Assembly: GCF_022662195.1 (NCBI RefSeq) | Contig: NZ_JAKMCS010000006.1 | Location: 151,421 to 215,420 of the forward strand | Reading direction: 5' to 3' | Source: Aestuariivivens insulae | GTDB lineage: Bacteria; Bacteroidota; Bacteroidia; Flavobacteriales; Flavobacteriaceae | DNA: 64,000 bases | Shown here: in pieces, positions 7,520 through 16,171 of the stretch | How the letters are laid out: each line of letters begins with the position of its first letter | How positions within the stretch are numbered: position 1 is the first letter of the stretch | The notes under the pieces: generated by a model | What the model was told of the DNA's origin: nothing | Seen by the model: the letters and a program-made list of their open reading frames with translations, nothing else | Database searches by the model: none | Translations under genes and position numbers: made by a program

Positions 7520-8626
7520 ATGATTCAAAAAATACATATTATTTGGGTTGTGGTTTTTATGACACTTAACGGATTTGCCCAAGAACCACCTTTAAAAATA
7601 GGTGTTGTAGGACTAAGTCATTCGCACGTTCACGGTATTTTAGGCGGGATGGATCGAAATGATATTGAGATAGTTGGCATTGTAGAGACCGATAAAGCGT
7701 TGGCCGAACGCTATTCAGAACTATATGGCTTTCCAATGACTATGGTATATAATACTATGGAGGAAATGATTGAGGCAGTACATCCAGAGGCTGTTACCGC
7801 TTTTGGATCCATTTATGAACATTTGCATGTGGTGGAAGTTTGTGCACCTAGAGGTGTTCATGTTATGGTAGAAAAACCCTTGGCCGTTAATTTAAAACAT
7901 GCCAAGAGAATGGCTCAATTGGCCAAAACCTATAAAATTCAGTTGCTTACCAATTATGAAACCACTTGGTATCCCACAAACCATAAGGCTTATGAGCTGT
8001 TAAAAGATAATCGTGTAGGAGCGCTAAGGAAAGTAATTGTAAGGGATGGACATAAAGGACCAAAAAAAATAGGTGTGAATAAAGAGTTTTTGGATTGGTT
8101 AACAGATCCTGTACTGAACGGTGGTGGGGCCATTACCGATTTTGGATGTTATGGAGCCAATCTGGTTACTTGGATGATGGATGGTAAAAAGCCCAGTACC
8201 GTTACTGCGGTAACACAACAACAGCAGCCAGAGAACAACCCCAATGTCGATGATGAAGCAACAATTATTTTAACTTACAACAATGTGAGTGCCATTATTC
8301 AAGCGTCATGGAATTGGCCTATAGGAAGGAAAGATATGGAAATCTATGGCGTCAATGGAGCTATATATGCAGATAATAAAAACGACTTAAGGGTTCATAT
8401 TTCCAAGGGATATAGCGATTTCGATTCAGAGTCGTATAAACTTGAAGAGCGAACCCCTCCGTTTAACGATCCGTTTGCTTTACTAAAGGCCGTAGTTCGC
8501 AATGAGGTAGAATTAAGCCCCTATGACTTAACATCCCTTGAAAACAATATGATTGTTGTGGAGGTTTTAGAAGCGGCTATAAAAAGTGCAAAATCTGGAA
8601 AAACGGTCAAGATTAAGAATAATTGA
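7520..8626 (+). CDS. Exported Gfo/Idh/MocA-family oxidoreductase
   Basis: A 368-residue NAD(P)-dependent oxidoreductase. A Sec-type signal peptide (about 1-21, cut near NGFAQ) precedes a Rossmann domain (LKIGVVGLSHSHVHGILGG). The family motif EKP lies at 118-120 with Lys119, followed by the C-terminal alpha/beta domain containing GGGAITDFGCYG. Substrates are usually sugars or sugar derivatives; this one cannot be assigned. The last 28 bases of the gene, including the stop, recur exactly at 10946-10973, beyond the two-gene insert downstream. Confidence 0.88.
   Translation: MIQKIHIIWVVVFMTLNGFAQEPPLKIGVVGLSHSHVHGILGGMDRNDIEIVGIVETDKALAERYSELYGFPMTMVYNTMEEMIEAVHPEAVTAFGSIYEHLHVVEVCAPRGVHVMVEKPLAVNLKHAKRMAQLAKTYKIQLLTNYETTWYPTNHKAYELLKDNRVGALRKVIVRDGHKGPKKIGVNKEFLDWLTDPVLNGGGAITDFGCYGANLVTWMMDGKKPSTVTAVTQQQQPENNPNVDDEATIILTYNNVSAIIQASWNWPIGRKDMEIYGVNGAIYADNKNDLRVHISKGYSDFDSESYKLEERTPPFNDPFALLKAVVRNEVELSPYDLTSLENNMIVVEVLEAAIKSAKSGKTVKIKNN
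8599..8626 (+). repeat. 28-bp direct repeat, left copy
   Basis: The bases ending in CAAGATTAAGAATAATTGA, which include the oxidoreductase stop codon, are identical to 10946-10973. The two copies bracket about 2.3 kb with two leftward genes. This looks like a duplication formed when that segment was inserted. Confidence 0.85.
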
Positions 8627-8690
8627 CAGCCAAATAAATAGTAAATAAGGCTTGTTTTTAGTTTAAATACTTGCTTTATTGTGTTTGAAA

Positions 8691-9776
8691 TTAAGGGGAG
8701 TAAATTTCAGGGTTTGGATAAAAAGCAGTAATGGCAAACCAATAACTTACTACCGATACAGCTGGGGTTAGCTGTTCTCCTGATCTTGGCCCCTCAATAG
8801 CATTACCAAAAACAGACCATTTATTTCCTTCGTTGTCTTTAAAAAAACCTTCAGAATTATTAAAGTCATAAGTGAATGTTAGGCTTGATTGTGTCTCACT
8901 TAAAACAAAGGCTTTAATAAGGTTTTCGTTTCCCACCAATAGATAATTTTTTCCATTAAAGTTATCACGTATAATGTTACCATTGGTGAAGCGGGTAAAT
9001 TGATAGATTTTGGATTTATCATTATTTATCAATGCATATATCCGTTCTTTATTAGGTAAAGCGTCATTAGTTATTGTTGGAGTAAAGATGAAATAAGAAT
9101 GATTCGTTTTATATGGTCCATAAGGATAAGTACTATAGTTTCTAGAGTACCCAGTATCTGTACTCAAAACTTTGGAATTAGGGTAAAGTGTTTTCCATGT
9201 TTTCCAATTGGTCTCTATAATATTAGTGAGAATAGGTTTGTCACCAATTAATGAACCATTTACGCACTCTAGTTTTAGTTGGGACCAATTACTGTCTGTG
9301 TTTCTATCGTATAGTATTAAATTTGCATTATAGAGCAAGCCCGAAACCCCAAAAGTTGTTTTAATGCCATTGGCTTCGCTTTTCCACCCAAACGCTGTGC
9401 CGGTTAAGGGACAGTAATTTAAGGTTAAGGCCTCGTTATTTGTTTCGTCATTCACAATTTCATGCCAATCTAAAATAGGATGGGGATAAGCTTTAACGGT
9501 ATTGCCGGTAATTGTTCCCACCACTAGGTCGTCATCATTTAAAAAATCGATTCTATTGACATCTAAAAATTGGGGGTTGTCTATAGATGGAATACCGTCT
9601 TTCCCCGGGCCACCGTCTTTAACATCTCTAAGAGGAATTGACCACTGCGACGTATTATTTGGATTGTCATTGTTGCTATTATCCTCACTGTTGTCTGGGA
9701 TTGTTTGATCACTAGCGCTAGTGCTGCAAGCCATTATTAATAGCAGGGATATCGTATGTATAACATTTCTTTTCAT
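8691..9776 (-). CDS. DUF3179 domain lipoprotein
   Basis: A 361-residue lipoprotein with lipobox LIMAC and Cys17. A low-complexity Asn/Asp/Ser linker (about 20-43) leads into the DUF3179 domain, which shows YCPLTGTAFGWKS and a GVSGLLYNANLILYDR segment. The function of the family is not established; members often sit near outer-membrane or electron-transfer proteins. It is 6 bases downstream of the barrel-like gene at 9783-10751, so the two look like an operon. Both lie inside the segment bounded by the 28-bp direct repeats. Confidence 0.85.
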   Translation of the reverse strand: MKRNVIHTISLLLIMACSTSASDQTIPDNSEDNSNNDNPNNTSQWSIPLRDVKDGGPGKDGIPSIDNPQFLDVNRIDFLNDDDLVVGTITGNTVKAYPHPILDWHEIVNDETNNEALTLNYCPLTGTAFGWKSEANGIKTTFGVSGLLYNANLILYDRNTDSNWSQLKLECVNGSLIGDKPILTNIIETNWKTWKTLYPNSKVLSTDTGYSRNYSTYPYGPYKTNHSYFIFTPTITNDALPNKERIYALINNDKSKIYQFTRFTNGNIIRDNFNGKNYLLVGNENLIKAFVLSETQSSLTFTYDFNNSEGFFKDNEGNKWSVFGNAIEGPRSGEQLTPAVSVVSYWFAITAFYPNPEIYSP

Positions 9777-9782
9777 AGCATT

Positions 9783-10751
9783 CTAGTTTATATTTATAGC
9801 TTCTGTTTTTTTATGAATGTTTATGAGTAAACCACTTGTAATCCTATAAGTAGGAGTTAGTTGTGTGCCATCTACATTGCTGTAAATGGGAAGTTCTGCT
9901 TTTGTAGAAAAAGAAATAGTAGGGGTTATATTTATGGAGAAATTAGGAATAATAAAAAGCCAATTACCCCCTGTGTTGTCCAAATTAAAGCCATTAATTT
10001 TATCTTGTCTGGCATTACGATATTTAAAAGAAACACTTGGATTAGTAATGGTTTTTAATAAGGGAAACTGATCTGAAAAACTTAAAAATGATTGGAATTC
10101 TTCTCCAAATTGATAGGTAGAATCGCCTAAGTATGAATTGTTGGTGCCAGTATCTCGGTAAATAAGCCTTGAAGAGATTGTTAGTGAAGGTCTGAAATTG
10201 AAGTTTTTTGAGGTAGTAAACCAATAAATAAGATCCCATGCATTACTTCCAGGTTGTAAATCGGCATTTAAAGTTATCCCGTCACTATTTTTTTGGGTTG
10301 AGGAGCCTAAAGGAATTTTAGTGCCTATCCCCAAAGCTAAATGGCTATTTTCACCTATCGCATTTTTAAAATTATATTTTAATAGAAAAATGGCATCACC
10401 AATTCCTGTAGTTTGATCTAAATTTTCATTATCGAATTGAGTTATTTTTCTACGTTGATTAACCCACGTAAATAATCCTTCGGCCGATAAATTGTTGGTT
10501 ATGGCATAGCCAATGTTCAATAAAATGGAGTGTGTTATTCGTAGTCGTGAATTATCATCTAATTTTTTCGATTCAAAATTAAGTGTGTTTAAATAATTGT
10601 AATCGTAATTTAATGCGAGTTGTAATGTTCCTTTGTCTGTAGTTTCCAAACCAATGCTATTTGATAAGGGAATACCCCCCGAACAACAAGTTTGGGCATT
10701 AGTTTGTAGACAAGCTAAGTATATAAGAATGAAAGAATACTTAAGATCCAT
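9783..10751 (-). CDS. Putative outer-membrane beta-barrel protein
   Basis: A 322-residue protein with a signal peptide (about 1-19) and a mature start near TCCSGGIPLSNSIG. The rest has alternating hydrophobic strands with glycine and aromatic residues (for example GIGDAIFLLKYNF, LALGIGTKIPLGSS), like the Phenol_MetA_deg or transporter-type barrels of Bacteroidota. The Cys-Cys pair right after the signal peptide is unusual. It is the first gene of the leftward pair with the DUF3179 lipoprotein. The role is unknown. Confidence 0.65.
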   Translation of the reverse strand: MDLKYSFILIYLACLQTNAQTCCSGGIPLSNSIGLETTDKGTLQLALNYDYNYLNTLNFESKKLDDNSRLRITHSILLNIGYAITNNLSAEGLFTWVNQRRKITQFDNENLDQTTGIGDAIFLLKYNFKNAIGENSHLALGIGTKIPLGSSTQKNSDGITLNADLQPGSNAWDLIYWFTTSKNFNFRPSLTISSRLIYRDTGTNNSYLGDSTYQFGEEFQSFLSFSDQFPLLKTITNPSVSFKYRNARQDKINGFNLDNTGGNWLFIIPNFSINITPTISFSTKAELPIYSNVDGTQLTPTYRITSGLLINIHKKTEAININ

Positions 10752-10945
10752 GTCAATAGATTGAATTATAATGCTTTAAGAGTCGTTTAGGGAAGGGAGC
10801 CCTTACTAACTTTAACATTAGTAATAATAGTTTATATTGTATTGATCTATACTAAATGAACTTGGCTAATGAAATGTGTGGTATTACTTTTAGTAGTAAT
10901 AAAATATAGAAAGATATATACACCGCTTTAAAAGTAAAATTTAAA

Positions 10946-10973
10946 AAAAACGGTCAAGATTAAGAATAATTGA
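10946..10973 (+). repeat. 28-bp direct repeat, right copy
   Basis: Exact copy of 8599-8626. It sits 5 bases before the stop codon of the convergent tag gene. Without the insert, the oxidoreductase and tag genes would be convergent neighbours about 5 bases apart. Confidence 0.85.
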
Positions 10974-10978
10974 AAAGG

Positions 10979-11545
10979 TTAAACCTCATGGTACCTAAAA
11001 CAGTTGACCTCATGATCATTGACCATTCCTGTGGCTTGCATATGGGCATAAACAACCGTAGAACCAACAAATTTAAAACCGCGTTTTTTTAAATCTTTAC
11101 TTAAAGCGTCAGATATTGGTGAAGTTGCAGGGACATCTTTTAAAGAAGGCCATGTATTCTTAATAGGTTTATCATCTACAAAAGCCCAAATATATTTGCT
11201 AAAACTACCAAACTCCTCTTGGATCTTTATAAATGCTTGGGCGTTGGTAATGGTTGCATTTACCTTTAGCTTATTCCTAATAATACCAGCATCCTGCAAT
11301 AGCGCATCAATTTTATCTTGCTTGTAATTTGCTATTTTCTTGTAGTCAAAATTATCAAAAGCCTTTCTAAAGTTTTCGCGTTTCCTTAAGATGGTAATCC
11401 AACTTAAACCGGCCTGGAAAGTTTCTAAAATTAGAAATTCAAATAGTGTATCATCATCGTACACGGGTACTCCCCATTCAGTATCATGATACGCTTCGTA
11501 TAAAGGGTCGCCTATACACCAGTTGCATTTTTTTATTGTAGCCAT
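10979..11545 (-). CDS. tag: DNA-3-methyladenine glycosylase I
   Basis: Removes 3-methyladenine from alkylated DNA in base-excision repair. I chose the ATG at 11545 (MATIKKCNWC), giving 188 residues; a longer in-frame reading to 11578 adds residues not seen in the family. The zinc ligands are visible: Cys7 and His20 at the N terminus and His/Cys in NDHEVNCF at the C terminus. The substrate-pocket segment YHDTEWGVPVYDDDTLFE and the FQAGLSW helix are typical. Confidence 0.95.
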   Translation of the reverse strand: MATIKKCNWCIGDPLYEAYHDTEWGVPVYDDDTLFEFLILETFQAGLSWITILRKRENFRKAFDNFDYKKIANYKQDKIDALLQDAGIIRNKLKVNATITNAQAFIKIQEEFGSFSKYIWAFVDDKPIKNTWPSLKDVPATSPISDALSKDLKKRGFKFVGSTVVYAHMQATGMVNDHEVNCFRYHEV

Positions 11546-11651
11546 AATGTTTTGGGTTCTAGAATTGAAGCATGACAAAAGTCATTTTTATTGCTTAAGC
11601 AAGATACTAATTTTGGGACTTGAATTCATGTGTTATCAAAAAATATATCTT

Positions 11652-12269
11652 ATGAAGACCTTAATAGAAGATAGCTTGCAACAGAGCATGTCGTATCCCG
11701 AATACAGGAGTTTGGTAGCAGCATTAGCAGCCGAAGGAAGAACAACAGGTTTGGAAAAAAACCAAGAAAGGATTGATTTTACCAAGCTTAATGCGAAACG
11801 CATGAAACGGTGGGACAAGACCATTAAGGTCTCGGAGCAGGTACAAAAAAAGATTGCAACATTTAACCATCGTGTTATCTGGTTAGTTATAGCCGAAAGC
11901 TGGTGCGGAGATGGCGCACACATGTTGCCTGCTTTAAACAAGATAGCATCTTTAAATGATAGTATCGACTTACGCGTAGTCCTTCGAGACGACAACCCAA
12001 AACTTATGGATGCCTTTTTAACAGGTGGAGCAAGGGCGATTCCAAAATTGATTATGATAGATGAAGAGTCCAGAAAAGTTCTAGCAACCTATGGGCCAAG
12101 ACCTACAGAGGCGACCAATTATGTAAGTCGGTTTTTAAATATGTATGGTAAATTAACACCCGATTTTAAAAAAGACCTCCAACATTGGTATAATAAAAAT
12201 AAAGGACAGAATATTATAGAAGATGTAGCCGATATATTATGCGATCTAGAGCCTAATGTTTGCCAATAA
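11652..12269 (+). CDS. Thioredoxin-like protein (Thioredoxin_9 type) with a single active-site Cys
   Basis: A 205-residue thioredoxin-fold protein starting MKTLIEDSLQQSMSYPEY; the ATG at 11652 is preferred over upstream frame extension. The active-site region is ESWCGDGAH, so the resolving Cys of the usual CxxC is a Gly and only the first Cys remains. The cis-Pro region is GARAIPKLIMID. It could be a monothiol reductant or a structural relative. Its 3' end overlaps the convergent TonB-like gene by 17 bases. Confidence 0.82.
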   Translation: MKTLIEDSLQQSMSYPEYRSLVAALAAEGRTTGLEKNQERIDFTKLNAKRMKRWDKTIKVSEQVQKKIATFNHRVIWLVIAESWCGDGAHMLPALNKIASLNDSIDLRVVLRDDNPKLMDAFLTGGARAIPKLIMIDEESRKVLATYGPRPTEATNYVSRFLNMYGKLTPDFKKDLQHWYNKNKGQNIIEDVADILCDLEPNVCQ

Positions 12270-12969
12270 AATAAAACGTTATAGAGCCCAGTTGTGAAGC
12301 CTTCGAAGGGTCTTCACTAAAAGTGGACTGTTTGGCATATTCTAGGGCATGCCCCTTTAAACATTCGTTAGAGGAGTTTGAACTTGAATTGATATAAACA
12401 TCCGTAACATCTCCTTTAGCATTAACCGTTATGTTAACTACAATTTTACCATCCACTTCGCAAAGATAGACTGGAATAGGAATGTATACCTTAGAGCGGT
12501 CTTTTAATGAAAAACTAATGGTGCTTTTCGAATTATTGCCATCTTCCTGCTGTTTTTTTAAAAGGTCGCTTACTTTACTGAATTTAGAAAGCTCTTCATC
12601 CTTCAATTTAGAATCTTCAGCGTCCTCATAACGTTTAGAAGCGGTATTAGGGCCTTCAACAGAACTACTGGTTTTAGGGACGTAATCTTCAGGTGGGGCT
12701 ATAGGTTTATAGGCTTGGGCGAACTGTTTGCTTTGTTGGGTTTCATTAAAAGCTTGATTGGTTTCGGCTTTGGTGGCATTTAGTTTTTCCAGAGCTTCCA
12801 AAATTTTAAGTTCTTCTTCGGTAGGTTCTTCTTCCGGTTCAACCATATAGTAACTCTCGGAAATGAATTCGCTATGTTTTTTTAGGCTGAAATTGAAAAC
12901 GGAAAGTACAACAGTCCCCGACATTAGGAACGTGATAAGTAGGGCTTTATGTTGATCTGTTAGGCGCAA
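12253..12969 (-). CDS. TonB-like energy-transducer-type protein
   Basis: A 238-residue protein with a single N-terminal membrane helix (about 8-28). A long charged and Pro/Glu-rich linker (40-150, EPEEEPTEEELKILEALEK region) follows, then a C-terminal domain (about 165-238) resembling the TonB C terminus (VDGKIVVNITVNAKGDVTDV). It probably spans the periplasm. No ExbB/ExbD is nearby, so a true energy-transducing role is not shown. Confidence 0.65.
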   Translation of the reverse strand: MRLTDQHKALLITFLMSGTVVLSVFNFSLKKHSEFISESYYMVEPEEEPTEEELKILEALEKLNATKAETNQAFNETQQSKQFAQAYKPIAPPEDYVPKTSSSVEGPNTASKRYEDAEDSKLKDEELSKFSKVSDLLKKQQEDGNNSKSTISFSLKDRSKVYIPIPVYLCEVDGKIVVNITVNAKGDVTDVYINSSSNSSNECLKGHALEYAKQSTFSEDPSKASQLGSITFYFIGKH

Positions 12970-13023
12970 ATCGTATGGTATTTATATGTGTTGGTTAGTA
13001 CAATATACGCAAAATAAAGCAAT

Positions 13024-13716
13024 TTAGTTCTTAAGGTTTTCTATAAACTTTTCAATAGATGTCGCGTCATCTACTTTAAAATCGCCTATTTTAGTGCGTC
13101 TTAGAGCCGATAAATGGGCGCCAGATTGCAAAGCTTTGCCAAAATCGTTAGCCAAAGACCTAATGTAAGTGCCTTTGCTGCACACGACTCTAAAATCAGC
13201 TTGTAACCCCTCTATTTTAGTGATTTCAAATGCTGAAATATTTACCGTTCGCGGTTTAATCTCTACTTGTTCCCCGGCCCTTGCAAATTCATATAAGCGT
13301 TTACCGTCTTTTTTAACAGCTGAAAATACTGGAGGAAATTGTTCAATATCCCCAATAAACCCTTTTGTGGTTTCATGGATGAGTTCTTCAGTAATATGTG
13401 CTGTAGGGAAGGTGGCGTCAATTTCGGTCTCCAGATCGAAAGAAGGGGTGGAACTTCCTAGGGTAAAAGTTCCCGTGTATTCTTTAGTTTGGGCTTGGAA
13501 CGTTTCAATTTGTTTGGTCATTTTACCGGTGCATATAACCAAAAGACCAGTGGCTAAAGGATCTAACGTGCCAGCATGGCCTACCTTTATTTTTTTTAGT
13601 TTGAAAGCCCGTTTAATTTCCCAGCGCAATTTGTTAACCGCTTGAAAAGAAGTCCAATTTAAAGGCTTATCGATAAGCAATACTTGTCCTGAAAGGTAAT
13701 CGTCTTTTGTAAGCAT
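13024..13716 (-). CDS. truB: tRNA pseudouridine(55) synthase TruB
   Basis: Converts U55 to pseudouridine in the T-loop of tRNAs. The catalytic motif GHAGTLDPLATGLL carries Asp52, and the N-terminal motif I reads LLIDKPLNWTSF. KGTYIRSLANDFG is the C-terminal family motif. At 230 residues it lacks a long PUA tail, as usual in Bacteroidota. It starts 2 bases after uppP ends, so uppP-truB form an operon. Confidence 0.96.
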   Translation of the reverse strand: MLTKDDYLSGQVLLIDKPLNWTSFQAVNKLRWEIKRAFKLKKIKVGHAGTLDPLATGLLVICTGKMTKQIETFQAQTKEYTGTFTLGSSTPSFDLETEIDATFPTAHITEELIHETTKGFIGDIEQFPPVFSAVKKDGKRLYEFARAGEQVEIKPRTVNISAFEITKIEGLQADFRVVCSKGTYIRSLANDFGKALQSGAHLSALRRTKIGDFKVDDATSIEKFIENLKN

Positions 13717-13718
13717 AA

Positions 13719-14519
13719 CTAATTAAAAATAGAAACCCCAATAGCAATTAAGCCTATAATAACACAATAAATGGCAAAATAGCTCAACTTGCTTTTTTTT
13801 ACCAAGGTAATCATCCATGTACAAGCAAAAAGACCAGCTATAAAGGCGGCTATAAATCCAATGGAGAGTGCTGTGAAATTTTGACTTTCAGCAGAAATGT
13901 CCCCGCTTAAAATGTCCTTGGCAATTTTACCAAAAATGAGCGGAACCACCATTAAAAATGAAAAACGGGCGGCTTTGGTTTTATCGTTTCCTAATAGTAC
14001 CGAGGTTGAAATGGTAGCGCCAGAACGTGAAATACCGGGCAACATAGCAATGGCTTGCGAAATACCAATAATAAAAGCATTGTTATAGGAAACAGGCTTG
14101 CTGGTGTTTTTGGCTTTATCGGCCAAAAAGAGGAGTAAGGCCGTAATGATAAGCATACAGCCAACAAGTAAAACATTACTGCCAAAAAGTTGCTCCAATT
14201 GTTCCTCGAAAAATAGACCTACAATAACGGCAGGTATCATGGATATTGCAATTTTAACGATGAATTGCAAATCGGCATTCCATTTGAAACTTAGGGCACC
14301 TTTTATGAGCTCTAAAATATCTTTTCTAAATACCACTATGGTACTTAAAGCTGTTGCAAAGTGAAGGACAACAGTAAAAAGTAAGCTTTCTTCTGGCACA
14401 GAGTGGTCGCCTAAAATGGCTTTTCCTAGTTCTAAATGGCCGCTTGATGAAACAGGTAAAAATTCGGTAAGCCCTTGAATAATGCCTAAAATGATTGAGT
14501 CAATGATATCCATGGGCAC
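13719..14519 (-). CDS. uppP: Undecaprenyl-diphosphatase
   Basis: An integral membrane enzyme (266 residues) that recycles undecaprenyl pyrophosphate to the lipid carrier used for peptidoglycan and polysaccharide export. Signatures are GLTEFLPVSSSGHLEL near the N terminus and LPGISRSGATIS in the second conserved region. About eight hydrophobic helices are visible. Met1 and Met3 are both possible starts. It is directly followed by truB. Confidence 0.96.
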   Translation of the reverse strand: MPMDIIDSIILGIIQGLTEFLPVSSSGHLELGKAILGDHSVPEESLLFTVVLHFATALSTIVVFRKDILELIKGALSFKWNADLQFIVKIAISMIPAVIVGLFFEEQLEQLFGSNVLLVGCMLIITALLLFLADKAKNTSKPVSYNNAFIIGISQAIAMLPGISRSGATISTSVLLGNDKTKAARFSFLMVVPLIFGKIAKDILSGDISAESQNFTALSIGFIAAFIAGLFACTWMITLVKKSKLSYFAIYCVIIGLIAIGVSIFN

Positions 14520-14593
14520 AAAAGTATTAAAATAGAGATATTAAACGATAGTCATATTTAACTTATATTATAAAAGCATGTATTTTTACTGAA

Positions 14594-15718
14594 ATGAAGA
14601 TTGTACTGGCGCCAGATAAATTTAAAGGAACATTAACAGGGTTTCAATTTTGCGACGCGGTTAAGGCAGGTATACTAACTGTTAACCCAGAGGCAAGCTT
14701 GGTGCAACTACCTCTTGCCGATGGTGGCGATGGTACTATAGATGTGGTTAATTATTACTTAAAAGGAAAGCATGTACAGGTAGAAGTAAGCAATCCATTT
14801 TTTAAACCCATTAAAGCCTCTTATTTATATTCTGAAGTACAACAAATGGCATTCATAGAAATGGCTGAAGCTTCAGGGGTTAAACTTTTAAGACCAGAGC
14901 AATTAGACTGTAAAAAAGCCACGACTTTGGGGACGGGCGAATTGATACGGGATGCAATAGACCGTGGTGCTAAACAAATCCTTTTAGGTATTGGGGGAAG
15001 TGCCACTAACGACTGTGGTATTGGTATGGCTACGGCTTTAGGCTATCGCTTTTTGGATAAACATAATCAGGAAGTGAAGCCTATAGGGGCCAATTTATCA
15101 CACATTGAAACGATTGACGCCACTAAAGTGCATCCCAGATTACATACGGTTAGTTTTAAAATTGCTTGTGATGTTACCAACCCGTTATATGGCAAACAGG
15201 GTGCGGCTTATGTCTATGCGAAGCAAAAAGGGGCTTCTTTTAATGATATTAAAATGTTGGATGATGGTTTGCAACGGTTTTCCAAAGTATTGAAAACGGT
15301 GTTTGGGATAGATTCCCAAAGGGTTGAAGGAGCTGGAGCGGCCGGAGGTATGGGCATGGCTTCAAAGGTATTCTTAAAAGGGGAGTTACAATCTGGAATT
15401 GAATTAATAAAGGAATTGGCAAATTTTGAAGCGCATATCACCAATGCCGACTGGATCATTACTGGTGAAGGTCTGTTGGATGTTCAAACCCTTTCGGGAA
15501 AAACAATTTGGGGCGTAACGCCTGCTGTAAAAACAAAACAATGTAAAGTAGCTGCTTTATGTGGAGCAATAGATTTAAACGAAGACGCACTTAAAAATTT
15601 AGGAATCGACTATGCCGATGCGGTTATGAATCATGCTGAAAATTTAGAAGATGCCATGCAAAATAGCCAGGCCTATGTTTATAAAATGGCAAAAATTTTT
15701 GCAGAAAAAATAATGTAA
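14594..15718 (+). CDS. Glycerate kinase
   Basis: A 374-residue GlxK/GarK-type glycerate kinase, phosphorylating D-glycerate for entry into glycolysis. It begins MKIVLAPDKFKGTLTG. It has the phosphate-binding LLGIGGSATNDCGIGMA segment (about 130-146), GAGAAGGMG and DWIITGEGLLDVQTLSGK. It stands alone on the plus strand between two leftward genes and is followed by a palindromic repeat. Whether it makes 2- or 3-phosphoglycerate cannot be told here. Confidence 0.94.
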   Translation: MKIVLAPDKFKGTLTGFQFCDAVKAGILTVNPEASLVQLPLADGGDGTIDVVNYYLKGKHVQVEVSNPFFKPIKASYLYSEVQQMAFIEMAEASGVKLLRPEQLDCKKATTLGTGELIRDAIDRGAKQILLGIGGSATNDCGIGMATALGYRFLDKHNQEVKPIGANLSHIETIDATKVHPRLHTVSFKIACDVTNPLYGKQGAAYVYAKQKGASFNDIKMLDDGLQRFSKVLKTVFGIDSQRVEGAGAAGGMGMASKVFLKGELQSGIELIKELANFEAHITNADWIITGEGLLDVQTLSGKTIWGVTPAVKTKQCKVAALCGAIDLNEDALKNLGIDYADAVMNHAENLEDAMQNSQAYVYKMAKIFAEKIM

Positions 15719-15723
15719 TTGTC

Positions 15724-15767
15724 ATTCCTGCGCGTTGCCCTGAGCTTGTTGAAGGGAAGGCAGGAAT
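15724..15767. repeat. Nested palindromic repeat
   Basis: The outer arms ATTCCTGC (15724-15731) and GCAGGAAT (15760-15767) enclose an inner CCCTGAGCTTGTTGAAGGG palindrome. Both halves are classes seen elsewhere in this window (33207; 6813). Confidence 0.65.
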
Positions 15768-15805
15768 CCACTTGAAAATAACTAAGTGTTAGAAATGATA
15801 AGGAA

Positions 15806-16060
15806 CTATTTCTTATCCGGATTCAAAAGAATAGCATAAACCTGAATGGCAAACCCAATAAGCACTAAAGTAGGTGCCAACCGAATACGTCTCCAAGAGA
15901 AAATATCAGGATTAAAAACATTGGGGTCGTCACTACCGCCACCAGCCATTAAAATAAATCCAAGGGCAATACAGGCTAAACCAATAAACATAAACTTGTA
16001 GTTTTTTTTGCCAAATACAAAAGCTGGTTTTGCGTTTTCTTTTCGTTTTTGTTCTCCCAT
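15806..16060 (-). CDS. DUF3098 small membrane protein
   Basis: An 84-residue protein with two hydrophobic helices (about 27-44 and 60-78) separated by a short DDPNVFNPDIFSWRR loop; this is the DUF3098 pattern of Bacteroidota. The N-terminal 20 residues are basic. It lies about 110 bases downstream of ftsX on the same strand, an order often kept in this phylum, so a link to cell division or envelope assembly is inferred. Confidence 0.85.
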   Translation of the reverse strand: MGEQKRKENAKPAFVFGKKNYKFMFIGLACIALGFILMAGGGSDDPNVFNPDIFSWRRIRLAPTLVLIGFAIQVYAILLNPDKK

Positions 16061-16171
16061 AATGTTTTAACTAATAGTGCAAAATAACAGATTTATTTAA
16101 AATAGCGGTGTTAATGATGTTATAATATTTGAAAAATGAATTTTTGAGTCACGGGGTATTCACACCAATAA

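Noticed and set aside
8599-10973. Integrated mobile element with its own integrase
   Set aside because: The direct repeats suggest insertion, but there is no integrase, transposase or terminal inverted repeat in the segment, so only the insertion itself is claimed.
13169-13645. 158-codon frame opposite truB
   Set aside because: It lies antisense within a clearly conserved gene and has no family pattern.
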